Positions 1 through 13,600 of a stretch of 64,000 nt of DNA are shown here, one piece after another. Origin of the DNA: Lates calcarifer (lineage: Eukaryota; Chordata; Actinopteri; Centropomidae). The DNA is taken from NCBI RefSeq assembly GCF_001640805.2, contig NC_066838.1:15738763-15802762 (forward strand), in the 5' to 3' direction. Below the pieces are notes generated by a model. The model was given only the letters and a program-made list of their open reading frames with translations. It ran no database searches and had not been told where the DNA came from. A program made the translations under genes and the position numbers. Every line of letters starts with the position of its first letter. The first letter of the stretch is position 1.

Positions 1-37
1 CATTTTTCTCTGTATGTTTCTCTTTGATTTTCTCCAG

Positions 38-502
38 GTGTCAACACTTGGTCCGGCACATAGTCCATGATCACAGAGATGTCGTCCACGATCGCTGAGA
101 CATGGTCCATGATCGGAGAGACATTGTTGAGGATGAGGGAGACATTGTCCACGATCAGAGACACTGTCCATGATCGCAGAGACCTTGTCAAAGATGAGAG
201 AGACGTTGTCCATGATCAGAGACGTTGTCCCATGCTTCGTAGAGACCTTGCGATAGAATCGGCGGAGACGGGGGTCACCGATTTGACGGCATTGCCCGCG
301 ATCATGGAGACATTGTCGATGATCACAGAGGCACCGTCTATGATCTCAGAGACATCGTCCACGATCACAATCATTGTCCATGATCACAGAGACTTTGTCC
401 ATAATCTCAGAGACATTGTCCGCAATCACAGAGACCTAGTCCACGATCACAGAGTCTTCGTACAATGAAGAAGTTCTTTGAGACCAGGACAGAGGCTTCC
501 AG
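38..502 (+). repeat. Exon-like unit with 21-bp minisatellite core, copy 1
   Basis: A 465-bp segment framed by a good acceptor (TTTGATTTTCTCCAG before 38) and a donor (CTTCCAG / GTAATT at 502/503). Its core is about 17 degenerate copies of a 21-bp unit like GTCCATGATCACAGAGACATT, which would encode heptads such as VHDHRDF. No single frame is open through the whole segment. It may be a duplicated non-coding exon or a decayed coding one. It matches copy 2 at 996-1460 almost base for base, and 39191-39288 in inverted orientation. Confidence 0.7.
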
Positions 503-639
503 GTAATTCACAAACAGCTTTACATCAACTGTCCAACACAGAGAACTGACAATTAACTGTTTATGTTCAGTATTCGGTATATCAGAAGTGTAAAAATAGA
601 AATAATGAGCAATATAAAAATACTGTGTAAGTAAAACCA

Positions 640-880
640 AAAACCACCAAAAACTGTCATAGTATAGTAATGCATCAGAGATGGTCAAAAAAGGTCATAC
701 TATAGTAAAGCACCAATAATGGTCAAAAAATGTTATAGTGTTGTAAGGTATGAAAAATGGTCAAAAAATGTCATGGTATAGTATGGTGTGAAAAATGGTA
801 AAAAAAAATGGTCAAAAAATGTCATAGTATAGTAAGGCATGAAAAATGGCATAAGGCATGTAAAGCCATTAAACGTTCTG
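640..880. repeat. AT-rich ~40-bp minisatellite, left patch 1
   Basis: About six degenerate copies of a unit like AAAAATGGTCAAAAAATGTCATAGTATAGTAAGGCATG. The same family recurs at 1890-2054, 36890-37185 and 37655-37725, on both sides of the satellite. Confidence 0.85.
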
Positions 881-995
881 GTTCAGCTGTAATGTTGAAT
901 ATTTCTCTGTGTTTTCATGGTTAAACTGTTGATGAGGAATAGGTAGTAGTGTATTGATCATTTTCCTCTGTATGTTTCTCTTTGATTTCCTCCAG

Positions 996-1460
996 GTGTC
1001 AACACTTGGTCCGGCACATAGTCCATGATCACAGAGATGTCGTCCATGATCGCTGAGACATGGTCCATGATCGGAGAGACATTGTTGAGGATGAGGGAGA
1101 CATTGTCCACGATCAGAGACACTGTCCATGATCGCAGAGACCTTGTCAAAGATGAGAGAGACGTTGTCCATGATCAGAGACGTTGTCCCATGCTTCGTAG
1201 AGACCTTGCGATAGAATCGGCGGAGACGGGGGTCACCGATTTGACGGCATTGCCCGCGATCATGGAGACATTGTCGATGATCACAGAGGCACCGTCTATG
1301 ATCTCAGAGACATCGTCCACGATCACAATCATTGTCCATGATCACAGAGACTTTGTCCATAATCTCAGAGACATTGTCCGCAATCACAGAGACGTAGTCC
1401 ACGATCACAGAGTCTTCGTACAATGAAGAAGTTCTTTGAGACCAGGACAGAGGCTTCCAG
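996..1460 (+). repeat. Exon-like unit with 21-bp minisatellite core, copy 2
   Basis: Same length (465 bp) as copy 1 and only a few substitutions apart (for example CCACGATCGC versus CCATGATCGC; GACCTAG versus GACGTAG), so the duplication is recent. Period 958 bp. The same acceptor and donor are kept. The homologous block extends beyond the exon-like part, from about 870 to 1590. Confidence 0.7.
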
Positions 1461-1524
1461 GTAATTCACAAACAGCTTTACATCAACTGTCCAACACAGA
1501 GAACTGACAATTAACTGTTTATGT

Positions 1525-1890
1525 TCAGTATTCGGTATATCAGAAGTGTTAAAATAGAAATAATGAGCAATATAAAAATACTGCGTAAGTAATCTGTATT
1601 AATAGAAGTAATGTAAAAATAAAGAGCGATATCAGGAGTAAGATGTAATAGTCAAAGTAATCTGTTACTGGATGTAGTTTTAATAGTAAAAGTTATCTGC
1701 GCTATACAAATAAAATTGATGTGAATTGAATCTGTAAATTTCGAAGTAAAATGTAATAAAAAAAGCTTTATGTTGTTGTATGCTAAAAGTAATGTAATAC
1801 TAGAGGTAAGAGTAAAATTAATCAGTAATATAAAAGTTATGCAGAAATGATAGTAATCCAAAGTAGAAGTAAAAATATCTGGTTATAGTA
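1525..1890. other. AT-rich sequence, nothing recognised
   Basis: Rich in short GTAATA/GTAAAA motifs (AGTAATGTAAAAATAAAG style), which may be very diverged low-order repeats. No gene, RNA or element seen. Confidence 0.5.
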
Positions 1891-2054
1891 AGACATCAAA
1901 AAAGTTGAAAATGTCATAGTATACTAAAGCATCAAAAATGGTCAAAAAATCTGTGAGGCATGAAAAACGCTCAAAAAATGTCATGGGGTCAAACACCAAA
2001 AAATGTCATAGTATAGTATGGTGTCAAAAATGGTCAAAAAATGTCATAGTATAG
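1890..2054. repeat. AT-rich ~40-bp minisatellite, left patch 2
   Basis: Copies of the GGTCAAAAAATGTCATAGTATAG unit run directly into the left end of the satellite element at 2055, which interrupts a copy after GTATAG. Confidence 0.85.
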
Positions 2055-2112
2055 CCCTTGTGTTGTCCTTTGGGTCAAGGTGACCCAGTGGCCGACAATG
2101 TGCCTTTGCGTC
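2055..2112 (+). mobile_element. Left end of a possible short DNA transposon carrying the array
   Basis: CCCTTGTGTTGTCC starts abruptly after the minisatellite (GTCATAGTATAG). It is followed by a 17-bp perfect palindrome-type motif TGGGTCAAGGTGACCCA at 2071-2087, then a short unique spacer and the first satellite unit. At the other end of the array the sequence ACACAAGG (36864-36871) is the reverse complement of CCTTGTGT here. The style resembles teleost short inverted-repeat elements. Class cannot be fixed; no TTAA target is seen. Confidence 0.5.
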
Positions 2113-5100
2113 CCCTTCAAATGTAATAAAACATGCCCCTGAGTCATTTTCACATACCCGACTCATTTTTAGGTGAAAAATCTGGAGCTGAAATTTTGAC
2201 ATTTTTCACTCCAAACGATGACCCGCCGCCTGTCGCCGATATCAAAAATTGTGGTGTCAAGTTTTTCAAAGAATTCACTCAAAACCTGTCCAAATCCACT
2301 TCAAATGTAATAAAACATGCCCCTGACTCATTTTTAGGTGAAAAATCTGGAGCTGAAATTTTGACATTTTTCACTCCAAACGATGACCCGCCGCCTGTCG
2401 CCGATATCAAAAATTGTGGTGTCAAGTTTTTCAAAGAATTCACTCAAAACCTGTCCAAATCCACTTCAAATGTAATAAAACATGCCCCTGACTCATTTTT
2501 AGGTGAAAAATCTGGAGCTGAAATTTTGACATTTTTCACTCCAAACGATGACCCGCCGCCTGTCGCCGATATCAAAAATTGTGGTGTCAAGTTTTTCAAA
2601 GAATTCACTCAAAACCTGTCCAAATCCACTTCAAATGTAATAAAACATGCCCCTGACTCATTTTCACATGCCCCTGACTCATTTTTAGGTGAAAAATCTG
2701 GAGCTGAAATTTTGACATTTTTCACTCCAAACGATGACCCGCCGCCTGTCGCCGATATCAAAAATTGTGGTGTCAAGTTTTTCAAAGAATTCACTCAAAA
2801 CCTGTCCAAATCCACTTCAAATGTAATAAAACATGCCCCTGACTCATTTTCACATGCCCCTGACTCATTTTTAGGTGAAAAATCTGGAGCTGAAATTTTG
2901 ACATTTTTCACTCCAAACGATGACCCGCCGCCTGTCGCCGATATCAAAAATTGTGGTGTCAAGTTTTTCAAAGAATTCACTCAAAACCTGTCCAAATCCA
3001 CTTCAAATGTAATAAAACATGCCCCTGACTCATTTTTAGGTGAAAAATCTGGAGCTGAAATTTTGACATTTTTCACTCCAAACGATGACCCGCCGCCTGT
3101 CGCCGATATCAAAAATTGTGGTGTCAAGTTTTTCAAAGAATTCACTCAAAACCTGTCCAAATCCACTTCAAATGTAATAAATATGCCCCTGACTCATTTT
3201 TAGGTGAAAAATCTGGAGCTGAAATTTTGACATTTTTCACTCCAAACGATGACCCGCCGCCTGTCGCGGATATCAAAAATTGTGGTGTCAAGTTTTTCAA
3301 AGAATTCACTCAAAACCTGTCCAAATCCACTTCAAATGTAATAAAACATGCCCCTGACTCATTTTTAGGTGAAAAATCTGGAGCTGAAATTTTGACATTT
3401 TTCACTCCAAACGATGACCCGCCGCCTGTCGCGGATATCAAAAATTGTGGTGTCAAGTTTTTCAAAGAATTCACTCAAAACCTGTCCAAATCCACTTCAA
3501 ATGTAATAAAACATGCCCCTGACTCATTTTTAGGTGAAAAATCTGGAGCTGAAATTTTGACATTTTTCACTCCAAACGATGACCCGCCGCCTGTCGCGGA
3601 TATCAAAAATTGTGGTGTCAAGTTTTTCAAAGAATTCACTCAAAACCTGTCCAAATCCACTTCAAATGTAATAAAACATGCCCCTGACTCATTTTTAGGT
3701 GAAAAATCTGGAGCTGAAATTTTGACATTTTTCACTCCAAACGATGACCCGCCGCCTGTCGCGGATATCAAAAATTGTGGTGTCAAGTTTTTCAAAGAAT
3801 TCACTCAAAACCTGTCCAAATCCACTTCAAATGTAATAAAACATGCCCCTGACTCATTTCACATGCCCTGACTCATTTTTAGGTGAAAAATCTGGAGCTG
3901 AAATTTTGACATTTTTCACTCCAAACGATGACCCGCCGCCTGTCGCCGATATCAAAAATTGTGGTGTCAAGTTTTTCAAAGAATTCACTCAAAACCTGTC
4001 CAAATCCACTTCAAATGTAATAAAACATGCCCCTGACTCATTTTCACATGCCCCTGACTCATTTTTAGGTGAAAAATCTGGAGCTGAAATTTTGACATTT
4101 TTCACTCCAAACGATGACCCGCCGCCTGTCGCGGATATCAAAAATTGTGGTGTCAAGTTTTTCAAAGAATTCACTCAAAACCTGTCCAAATCCACTTCAA
4201 ATGTAATAAAACATGCCCCTGACTCATTTCACATGCCCTGACTCATTTTTAGGTGAAAAATCTGGAGCTGAAATTTTGACATTTTTCACTCCAAACGATG
4301 ACCCGCCGCCTGTCGCCGATATCAAAAATTGTGGTGTCAAGTTTTTCAAAGAATTCACTCAAAACCTGTCCAAATCCACTTCAAATGTAATAAAACATGC
4401 CCCTGACTCATTTTTAGGTGAAAAATCTGGAGCTGAAATTTTGACATTTTTCACTCCAAACGATGACCCGCCGCCTGTCGCGGATATCAAAAATTGTGGT
4501 GTCAAGTTTTTCAAAGAATTCACTCAAAACCTGTCCAAATCCACTTCAAATGTAATAAAACATGCCCCTGACTCATTTTCACAGCCTGACTCATTTTTAG
4601 GTGAAAAATCTGGAGCTGAAATTTTGACATTTTTCACTCCAAACGATGACCCGCCGCCTGTCGCCGATATCAAAAATTGTGGTGTCAAGTTTTTCAAAGA
4701 ATTCACTCAAAACCTGTCCAAATCCACTTCAAATGTAATAAAACATGCCCCTGACTCATTTTCACATGCCCCTGACTCATTTTTAGGTGAAAAATCTGGA
4801 GCTGAAATTTTGACATTTTTCACTCCAAACGATGACCCGCCGCCTGTCGCCGATATCAAAAATTGTGGTGTCAAGTTTTTCAAAGAATTCACTCAAAACC
4901 TGTCCAAATCCACTTCAAATGTAATAAAACATGCCCCTGACTCATTTTTAGGTGAAAAATCTGGAGCTGAAATTTTGACATTTTTCACTCCAAACGATGA
5001 CCCGCCGCCTGTCGCGGATATCAAAAATTGTGGTGTCAAGTTTTTCAAAGAATTCACTCAAAACCTGTCCAAATCCACTTCAAATGTAATAAAACATGCC

Positions 5101-7600
5101 CCTGACTCATTTTTAGGTGAAAAATCTGGAGCTGAAATTTTGACATTTTTCACTCCAAACGATGACCCGCCGCCTGTCGCGGATATCAAAAATTGTGGTG
5201 TCAAGTTTTTCAAAGAATTCACTCAAAACCTGTCCAAATCCACTTCAAATGTAATAAAACATGCCCCTGACTCATTTTTAGGTGAAAAATCTGGAGCTGA
5301 AATTTTGACATTTTTCACTCCAAACGATGACCCGCCGCCTGTCGCCGATATCAAAAATTGTGGTGTCAAGTTTTTCAAAGAATTCACTCAAAACCTGTCC
5401 AAATCCACTTCAAATGTAATAAAACATGCCCCTGACTCATTTTTAGGTGAAAAATCTGGAGCTGAAATTTTGACATTTTTCACTCCAAACGATGACCCGC
5501 CGCCTGTCGCCGATATCAAAAATTGTGGTGTCAAGTTTTTCAAAGAATTCACTCAAAACCTGTCCAAATCCACTTCAAATGTAATAAAACATGCCCCTGA
5601 CTCATTTTTAGGTGAAAAATCTGGAGCTGAAATTTTGACATTTTTCACTCCAAACGATGACCCGCCGCCTGTCGCGGATATCAAAAATTGTGGTGTCAAG
5701 TTTTCAAAGAATTCACTCAAAACCTGTCCAAATCCACTTCAAATGTAATAAAACATGCCCCTGACTCATTTTTAGGTGAAAAATCTGGAGCTGAAATTTT
5801 GACATTTTTCACTCCAAACGATGACCCGCCGCCTGTCGCGGATATCAAAAATTGTGGTGTCAAGTTTTTCAAAGAATTCACTCAAAACCTGTCCAAATCC
5901 ACTTCAAATGTAATAAAACATGCCCTGCCTGACTCATTTTTAGGTGAAAAATCTGGAGCTGAAATTTTGACATTTTTCACTCCAAACGATGACCCGCCGC
6001 CTGTCGCCGATATCAAAAATTGTGGTGTCAAGTTTTTCAAGAATTCACTCAAACCTGTCCAAATCCACTTCAAATGTAATAAAACATGCCCCTGACTCAT
6101 TTTTAGGTGAAAAATCTGGAGCTGAAATTTTGACATTTTTCACTCCAAACGATGACCCGCCGCCTGTCGCCGATATCAAAAATTGTGGTGTCAAGTTTTT
6201 CAAAGAATTCACTCAAAACCTGTCCAAATCCACTTCAAATGTAATAAAACATGCCCTGACTTTTCACTGCCCCTGACTCATTTTTAGGTGAAAAATCTGG
6301 AGCTGAAATTTTGACATTTTTCACTCCAAACGATGACCCGCCGCCTGTCGCCGATATCAAAAATTGTGGTGTCAAGTTTTTCAAAGAATTCACTCAAAAC
6401 CTGTCCAAATCCACTTCAAATGTAATAAAACACATGCCCCTGACTCATTTTTAGGTGAAAAATCTGGAGCTGAAATTTTGACATTTTTCACTCCAAACGA
6501 TGACCCGCCGCCTGTCGCGGATATCAAAAATTGTGGTGTCAAGTTTTTCAAAGAATTCACTCAAAACCTGTCCAAATCCACTTCAAATGTAATAAAACAT
6601 GCCCCTGACTCATTTTTAGGTGAAAAATCTGGAGCTGAAATTTTGACATTTTTCACTCCAAACGATGACCCGCCGCCTGTCGCGGATATCAAAAATTGTG
6701 GTGTCAAGTTTTTCAAAGAATTCACTCAAAACCTGTCCAAATCCACTTCAAATGTAATAAAACATGCCCCCTGACTCATTTTTAGGTGAAAAATCTGGAG
6801 CTGAAATTTTGACATTTTTCACTCCAAACGATGACCCGCCGCCTGTCGCGGATATCAAAAATTGTGGTGTCAAGTTTTTCAAAGAATTCACTCAAAACCT
6901 GTCCAAATCCACTTCAAATGTAATAAAACATGCCCCTCTGGACTCATTTTTAGGTGAAAAATCTGGAGCTGAAATTTTGACATTTTTCACTCCAAACGAT
7001 GACCCGCCGCCTGTCGCCGATATCAAAAATTGTGGTGTCAAGTTTTTCAAAGAATTCACTCAAAACCTGTCCAAATCCACTTCAAATGTAATAAAACATG
7101 CCCCTGACTCATTTTTAGGTGAAAAATCTGGAGCTGAAATTTTGACATTTTTCACTCCAAACGATGACCCCGCCGCCTGTCGCGATATCAAAAATTGTGG
7201 TGTCAAGTTTTTCAAAGAATTCACTCAAAACCTGTCCAAATCCACTTCAAATGTAATAAAACATGCCCCTGACTCATTTTTAGGTGAAAAATCTGGAGCT
7301 GAAATTTTGACATTTTTCACTCCAAACGATGACCCGCCGCCTGTCGCCGATATCAAAAATTGTGGTGTCAAGTTTTTCAAAGAATTCACTCAAAACCTGT
7401 CCAAATCCACTTCAAATGTAATAAAATACATGCCCCTGACTCATTTTTAGGTGAAAAATCTGGAAGCTGAAATTTTGACATTTTTCACTCCAAACGATGA
7501 CCCGCCGCCTGTCGCCGATATCAAAAATTGTGGTGTCAAGTTTTTCAAAGAATTCACTCAAAACCTGTCCAAATCCACTTCAAATGTAATAAAACATGCC
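2113..7600 (+). repeat. Satellite block A: TGACTCA / GGAGCTGAA subfamily
   Basis: Units carry CCTGACTCA, CTGGAGCTGAA and TTCACTCC. A second marker alternates between GTCGCCGATATC and GTCGCGGATATC. Several units have the 186-bp form (for example near 2660, 2850, 4040, 4760). The first unit is atypical (ATACCCGACTCA at about 2155), as expected at an array edge. Confidence 0.93.
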
Positions 7601-10600
7601 CCTGAGTCATTTTTAGGTGAAAAATCTGGAGCTGAAATTTTGACATTTTTCACTCCAAACGATGACCCGCCGCCTGTCGCGATATCAAAAATTGTGGTGT
7701 CAAGTTTTTCAAAGAATTCACTCAAAACCTGTCCAAATCCACTTCAAATGTAATAAAACATGCCCCTGAGTCATTTTTAGGTGAAAATCTGGAGCTGAAA
7801 TTTTGACATTTTTCACTCCAAACGATGACCCGCCGCCTGTCGCGATATCAAAAATTGTGGTGTCAAGTTTTTCAAAGAATTCACTCAAAACCTGTCCAAA
7901 TCCACTTCAAATGTAATAAAACATGCCCTGACTCATTTTTAGGTGAAAAATCTGGAGCTGAAATTTTGACATTTTTCACTCAAACGATGACCCGCCGCCT
8001 GTCGCCGATATCAAAAATTGTGGTGTCAAGTTTTTCAAAGAATTCACTCAAAACCTGTCCAAATCCACTTCAAATGTAATAAAACATGCCCCCTGAGTCA
8101 TTTTTAGGTGAAAAATCTGGACTGAAATTTTGACATTTTTCACTCCAAACGATGACCCGCCGCCTGTCGCCGATATCAAAAATTGTGGTGTCAAGTTTTT
8201 CAAAGAATTCACTCAAAACCTGTCCAAATCCACTTCAAATGTAATAAAACATGCCCCGCCCCTGAGTCATTTTTAGGTGAAATCTGGACCTGAAATTTTG
8301 ACATTTTTCACTCCAAACGATGACCCGCCGCCTGTCGCCGATATCAAAAATTGTGGTGTCAAGTTTTTCAAAGAATTCACTCAAAACCTGTCCAAATCCA
8401 CTTCAAATGTAATAAAACATGCCCCTGAGTCATTTTTAGGTGAAAAATCTGGACGCTGAAATTTTGACATTTTTCAGCTCCAAACGATGACCCGCCGCCT
8501 GTCGCCGATATCAAAAATTGTGGTGTCAAGTTTTTCAAAGAATTCACTCAAAACCTGTCCAAATCCACTTCAAATGTAATAAAACATGCCCTGATCATTT
8601 TCAGCCCTGAGTCATTTTTAGGTGAAAAATCTGGACCTGAAATTTTGACATTTTTCGCTCCAAACGATGACCCGCCGCCTGTCGCCGATATCAAAAATTG
8701 TGGTGTCAAGTTTTTCAAAGAATTCACTCAAAACCTGTCCAAATCCACTTCAAATGTACTAAAACATGCCCCTGAGTCATTTTTAGGTGAAAAATCTGGA
8801 CGCTGAAATTTTGACATTTTTCACTCCAAACGATGACCCGCCGCCTGTCGCCGATATCAAAAATTGTGGTGTCAAGTTTTTCAAAGAATTCACTCAAAAC
8901 CTGTCCAAATCCACTTCAAATGTAATAAAACATGCCCCTGAGTCATTTTTAGGTGAAAAATCTGGACCTGAAATTTTGACATTTTTCGCTCCAAACGATG
9001 ACCCGCCGCCTGTCGCCGATATCAAAAATTGTGGTGTCAAGTTTTTCAAAGAATTCACTCAAAACCTGTCCAAATCCACTTCAAATGTGCAATAAAACAT
9101 GCCCCTGAGTCATTTTTAGGTGAAAAATCTGGACCTGAAATTTTGACATTTTTCGCTCCAAACGATGACCCGCCGCCTGTCGCCGATATCAAAAATTGTG
9201 GTGTCAAGTTTTTCAAAGAATTCACTCAAAACCTGTCCAAATCCACTTCAAATGTACATAAAACATGCCCTGAGTCATTTTTAGGTGAAAAATCTGGACC
9301 TGAAATTTTGACATTTTTCAGCTCCAAACGATGACCCGCCGCCTGTCGCCGATATCAAAAATTGTGGTGTCAAGTTTTTCAAAGAATTCACTCAAAACCT
9401 GTCCAAATCCACTTCAAATGTCTAAAAACATGCCCCTGAGTCATTTTTAGGTGAAAAATCTGGACCTGAAATTTTGACATTTTTCGCTCCAAACGATGAC
9501 CCGCCGCCTGTCGCCGATATCAAAAATTGTGGTGTCAAGTTTTTCAAAGAATTCACTCAAAACCTGTCCAAATCCACTTCAAATGTAATAAAACATTTGC
9601 CCCTGAGTCATTTTTAGGTGAAAAATCTGGACCTGAAATTTTGACATTTTTCGCTCCAAACGATGACCCGCCGCCTGTCGCCGATATCAAAAATTGTGGT
9701 GTCAAGTTTTTCAAAGAATTCACTCAAAACCTGTCCAAATCCACTTCAAATGTAATAAAACATGCCCCTGAGTCATTTTTAGGTGAAAAATCTGGACCTG
9801 AAATTTTGACATTTTTCGCTCCAAACGATGACCCGCCGCCTGTCGCCGATATCAAAAATTGTGGTGTCAAGTTTTTCAAAGAATTGACTCAAAACCTGTC
9901 CAAATCCACTTCAAATGTGACTAAAACATGCCCCTGAGTCATTTTTAGGTGAAAAATCTGGACCTGAAATTTTGACATTTTTCGCTCCAAACGATGACCC
10001 GCCGCCTGTCGCCGATATCAAAAATTGTGGTGTCAAGTTTTTCAAAGAATTGACTCAAAACCTGTCCAAATCCACTTGAAATGTGCTAAAACATGCCCCT
10101 GAGTCATTTTTAGGTGAAAAATCTGGACCTGAAATTTTGACATTTTTCGCTCCAAACGATGACCCGCCGCCTGTCGCCGATATCAAAAATTGTGGTGTCA
10201 AGTTTTTCAAAGAATTGCACTCAAAACCTGTCCAAATCCACTTGAAATGTGCTAATAAAACATGCCCTGAGTCATTTTTAGGTGAAAAATCTGGACCTGA
10301 AATTTTGACATTTTTCGCTCCAAACGATGACCCGCCGCCTGTCGCCGATATCAAAAATTGTGGTGTCAAGTTTTTCAAAGAATTGACTCAAAACCTGTCC
10401 AAATCCACTTGAAATGTGCTAAAACATGCCCCTGAGTCATTTTTAGGTGAAAAATCTGGACCTGAAATTTTGACATTTTTCGCTCCAAACGATGACCCGC
10501 CGCCTGTCGCCGATATCAAAAATTGTGGTGTCAAGTTTTTCAAAGAATTGACTCAAAACCTGTCCAAATCCACTTCGAAATGTGCTAAAACATGCCCCTG

Positions 10601-13600
10601 AGTCATTTTTAGGTGAAAAATCTGGACCTGAAATTTTGACATTTTTCAGCTCCAAACGATGACCCGCCGCCTGTCGCCGATATCAAAAATTGTGGTGTCA
10701 AGTTTTTCAAAGAATTGCACTCAAAACCTGTCCAAATCCACTTCAAATGTGCTAAAACATGCCCCTGAGTCATTTTTAGGTGAAAAATCTGGACCTGAAA
10801 TTTTGACATTTTTCGCTCCAAACGATGACCCGCCGCCTGTCGCCGATATCAAAAATTGTGGTGTCAAGTTTTTCAAAGAATTCACTCAAAACCTGTCCAA
10901 ATCCACTTCAAATGTAATAAAACATGCCCCTGAGTCATTTTTAGGTGAAAAATCTGGACCTGAAATTTTGACATTTTTCGCTCCAAACGATGACCCGCCG
11001 CCTGTCGCCGATATCAAAAATTGTGGTGTCAAGTTTTTCAAAGAATTGCACTCAAAACCTGTCCAAATCCACTTGCAAATGTGATAAAACATGCCCCTGA
11101 GTCATTTTTAGGTGAAAAATCTGGACCTGAAATTTTGACATTTTTCGCTCCAAACGATGACCCGCCGCCTGTCGCCGATATCAAAAATTGTGGTGTCAAG
11201 TTTTTCAAAGAATTGCACTCAAAACCTGTCCAAATCCACTTGCAAATGTAATAAAACATGCCCCTGAGTCATTTTTAGGTGAAAAATCTGGACCTGAAAT
11301 TTTGACATTTTTCGCTCCAAACGATGACCCGCCGCCTGTCGCCGATATCAAAAATTGTGGTGTCAAGTTTTTCAAAGAATTCACTCAAAACCTGTCCAAA
11401 TCCACTTCAAATGTATAAAACATGCCCCTGAGTCATTTTTAGGTGAAAAATCTGGACCTGAAATTTTGACATTTTTCGCTCCAAACGATGACCCGCCGCC
11501 TGTCGCCGATATCAAAAATTGTGGTGTCAAGTTTTTCAAAGAATTGACTCAAAACCTGTCCAAATCCACTTGAAATGTCTAAAACATGCCCCTGAGTCAT
11601 TTTTAGGTGAAAAATCTGGAACCTGAAAATTTTGACATTTTTCGCTCCAAACGATGACCGCCGCCTGTCGCCGATATCAAAAATTGTGGTGTCAAGTTTT
11701 TCAAAGAATTCGACTCAAAACCTGTCCAAATCCACTTCAAATGTCATAAAACATGCCCTGAGTCATTTTCAGCCTGAGTCATTTTTAGGTGAAAAATCTG
11801 GACCTGAAATTTTGACATTTTTCGCTCCAAACGATGACCCGCCGCCTGTCGCCGATATCAAAAATTGTGGTGTCAAGTTTTTCAAAGAATTCACTCAAAA
11901 CCTGTCCAAATCCACTTCAAATGTAATAAAACATGCCCCTGAGTCGTGAAGGTGAAAAATCTGGATGAAATTTTGACATTTTTCACTCCAAACGATGACC
12001 CGCCTGTCGCCGATATCAAAAATTGTGGTGTCAAGTTTTTCAAAGAATTCACTCAAAACCTGTCCAAATCCACTTCAAATGTAATAAAACATGCCCCTGA
12101 GTCATTTTTAGGTGAAAAATCTGGACCTGAAATTTTGACATTTTTCACTCCAAACGATGACCCGCCGCCTGTCGCCGATATCAAAAATTGTGGGTCAAGT
12201 TTTTCAAAGAATTTCAAAACCTGTCCAAATCCACTTCAAATGTAATAAAACATGCCCCTGAGTCATTTTTAGGTGAAAAATCTGGACCTGAAATTTTGAC
12301 ATTTTTCACTCCAAACGATGACCCGCCGCCTGTCGCCGATATCAAAAATTGTGGTGTCAAGTTTTTCAAAGAATTCACTCAAAACCTGTCCAAATCCACT
12401 TCAAATGTGCATAAAACATGCCCCTGAGTCATTTTTAGGTGAAAAATCTGGACCTGAAATTTTGACATTTTTCGCTCCAAACGATGACCCGCCGCCTGTC
12501 GCCGATATCAAAATTGTGGTGTCAAGTTTTTCAAAGAATTGACTCAAAACCTGTCCAAATCCACTTGCAAATGTGCTAAAACATGCCCCTGAGTCATTTT
12601 ACGCCCTGAGTCATTTTTAGGTGAAAAATCTGGACCTGAAATTTTGACATTTTTCGCTCCAAACGATGACCCGCCGCCTGTCGCCGATATCAAAAATTGT
12701 GGTGTCAAGTTTTTCAAAGAATTGACTCAAAACCTGTCCAAATCCACTTGAAATGTGCTAAAACATGCCCCTGCTGAGTCATTTTTAGGTGAAAAATCTG
12801 GACTGAAATTTTGACATTTTTCGCTCCAAACGATGACCCGCCGCCTGTCGCCGATATCAAAAATTGTGGTGTCAAGTTTTTCAAAGAATTGACTCAAAAC
12901 CTGTCCAAATCCACTTCAAATGTAATAAAACATGCCCCTGAGTCATTTTTAGGTGAAAAATCTGGACCTGAAATTTTGACATTTTTCACTCCAAACGATG
13001 ACCCGCCGCCTGTCGCCGATATCAAAAATTGTGGTGTCAAGTTTTTCAAAGAATTCACTCAAAACCTGTCCAAATCCACTTCAAATGTAATAAAACATGA
13101 GTCATTTTTAGGTGAAAAATCTGGATGAAATTTTGACATTTTTCACTCCAAACGATGACCCGCCGCCTGTCGCGATATCAAAAATTGTGGTGTCAAGTTT
13201 TTCAAAGAATTCACTCAAAACCTGTCCAAATCCACTTCAAATGTAATAAAACATGCCCTGAGTCATTTTTAGGTGAAAAATCTGGACTGAAATTTTGACA
13301 TTTTTCACTCCAAACGATGACCCGCCGCCTGTCGCCGATATCAAAAATTGTGGTGTCAAGTTTTTCAAAGAATTCACTCAAAACCTGTCCAAATCCACTT
13401 CAAATGTACTAAAACATGCCCCTGAGTCATTTTTAGGTGAAAAATCTGGACCTGAAATTTTGACATTTTTCGCTCCAAACGATGACCCGCCGCCTGTCGC
13501 CGATATCAAAAATTGTGGTGTCAAGTTTTTCAAAGAATTGACTCAAAACCTGTCCAAATCCACTTGAAATGTGCTAAAACATGCCCCTGAGTCATTTTTA

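Noticed and set aside
67..468. 133-residue protein from the 21-bp minisatellite
   Set aside because: The frame is open only because of the heptad-length repeat, has a stop just upstream inside the exon-like segment, and is not kept in the contracted copy at 39191-39288.
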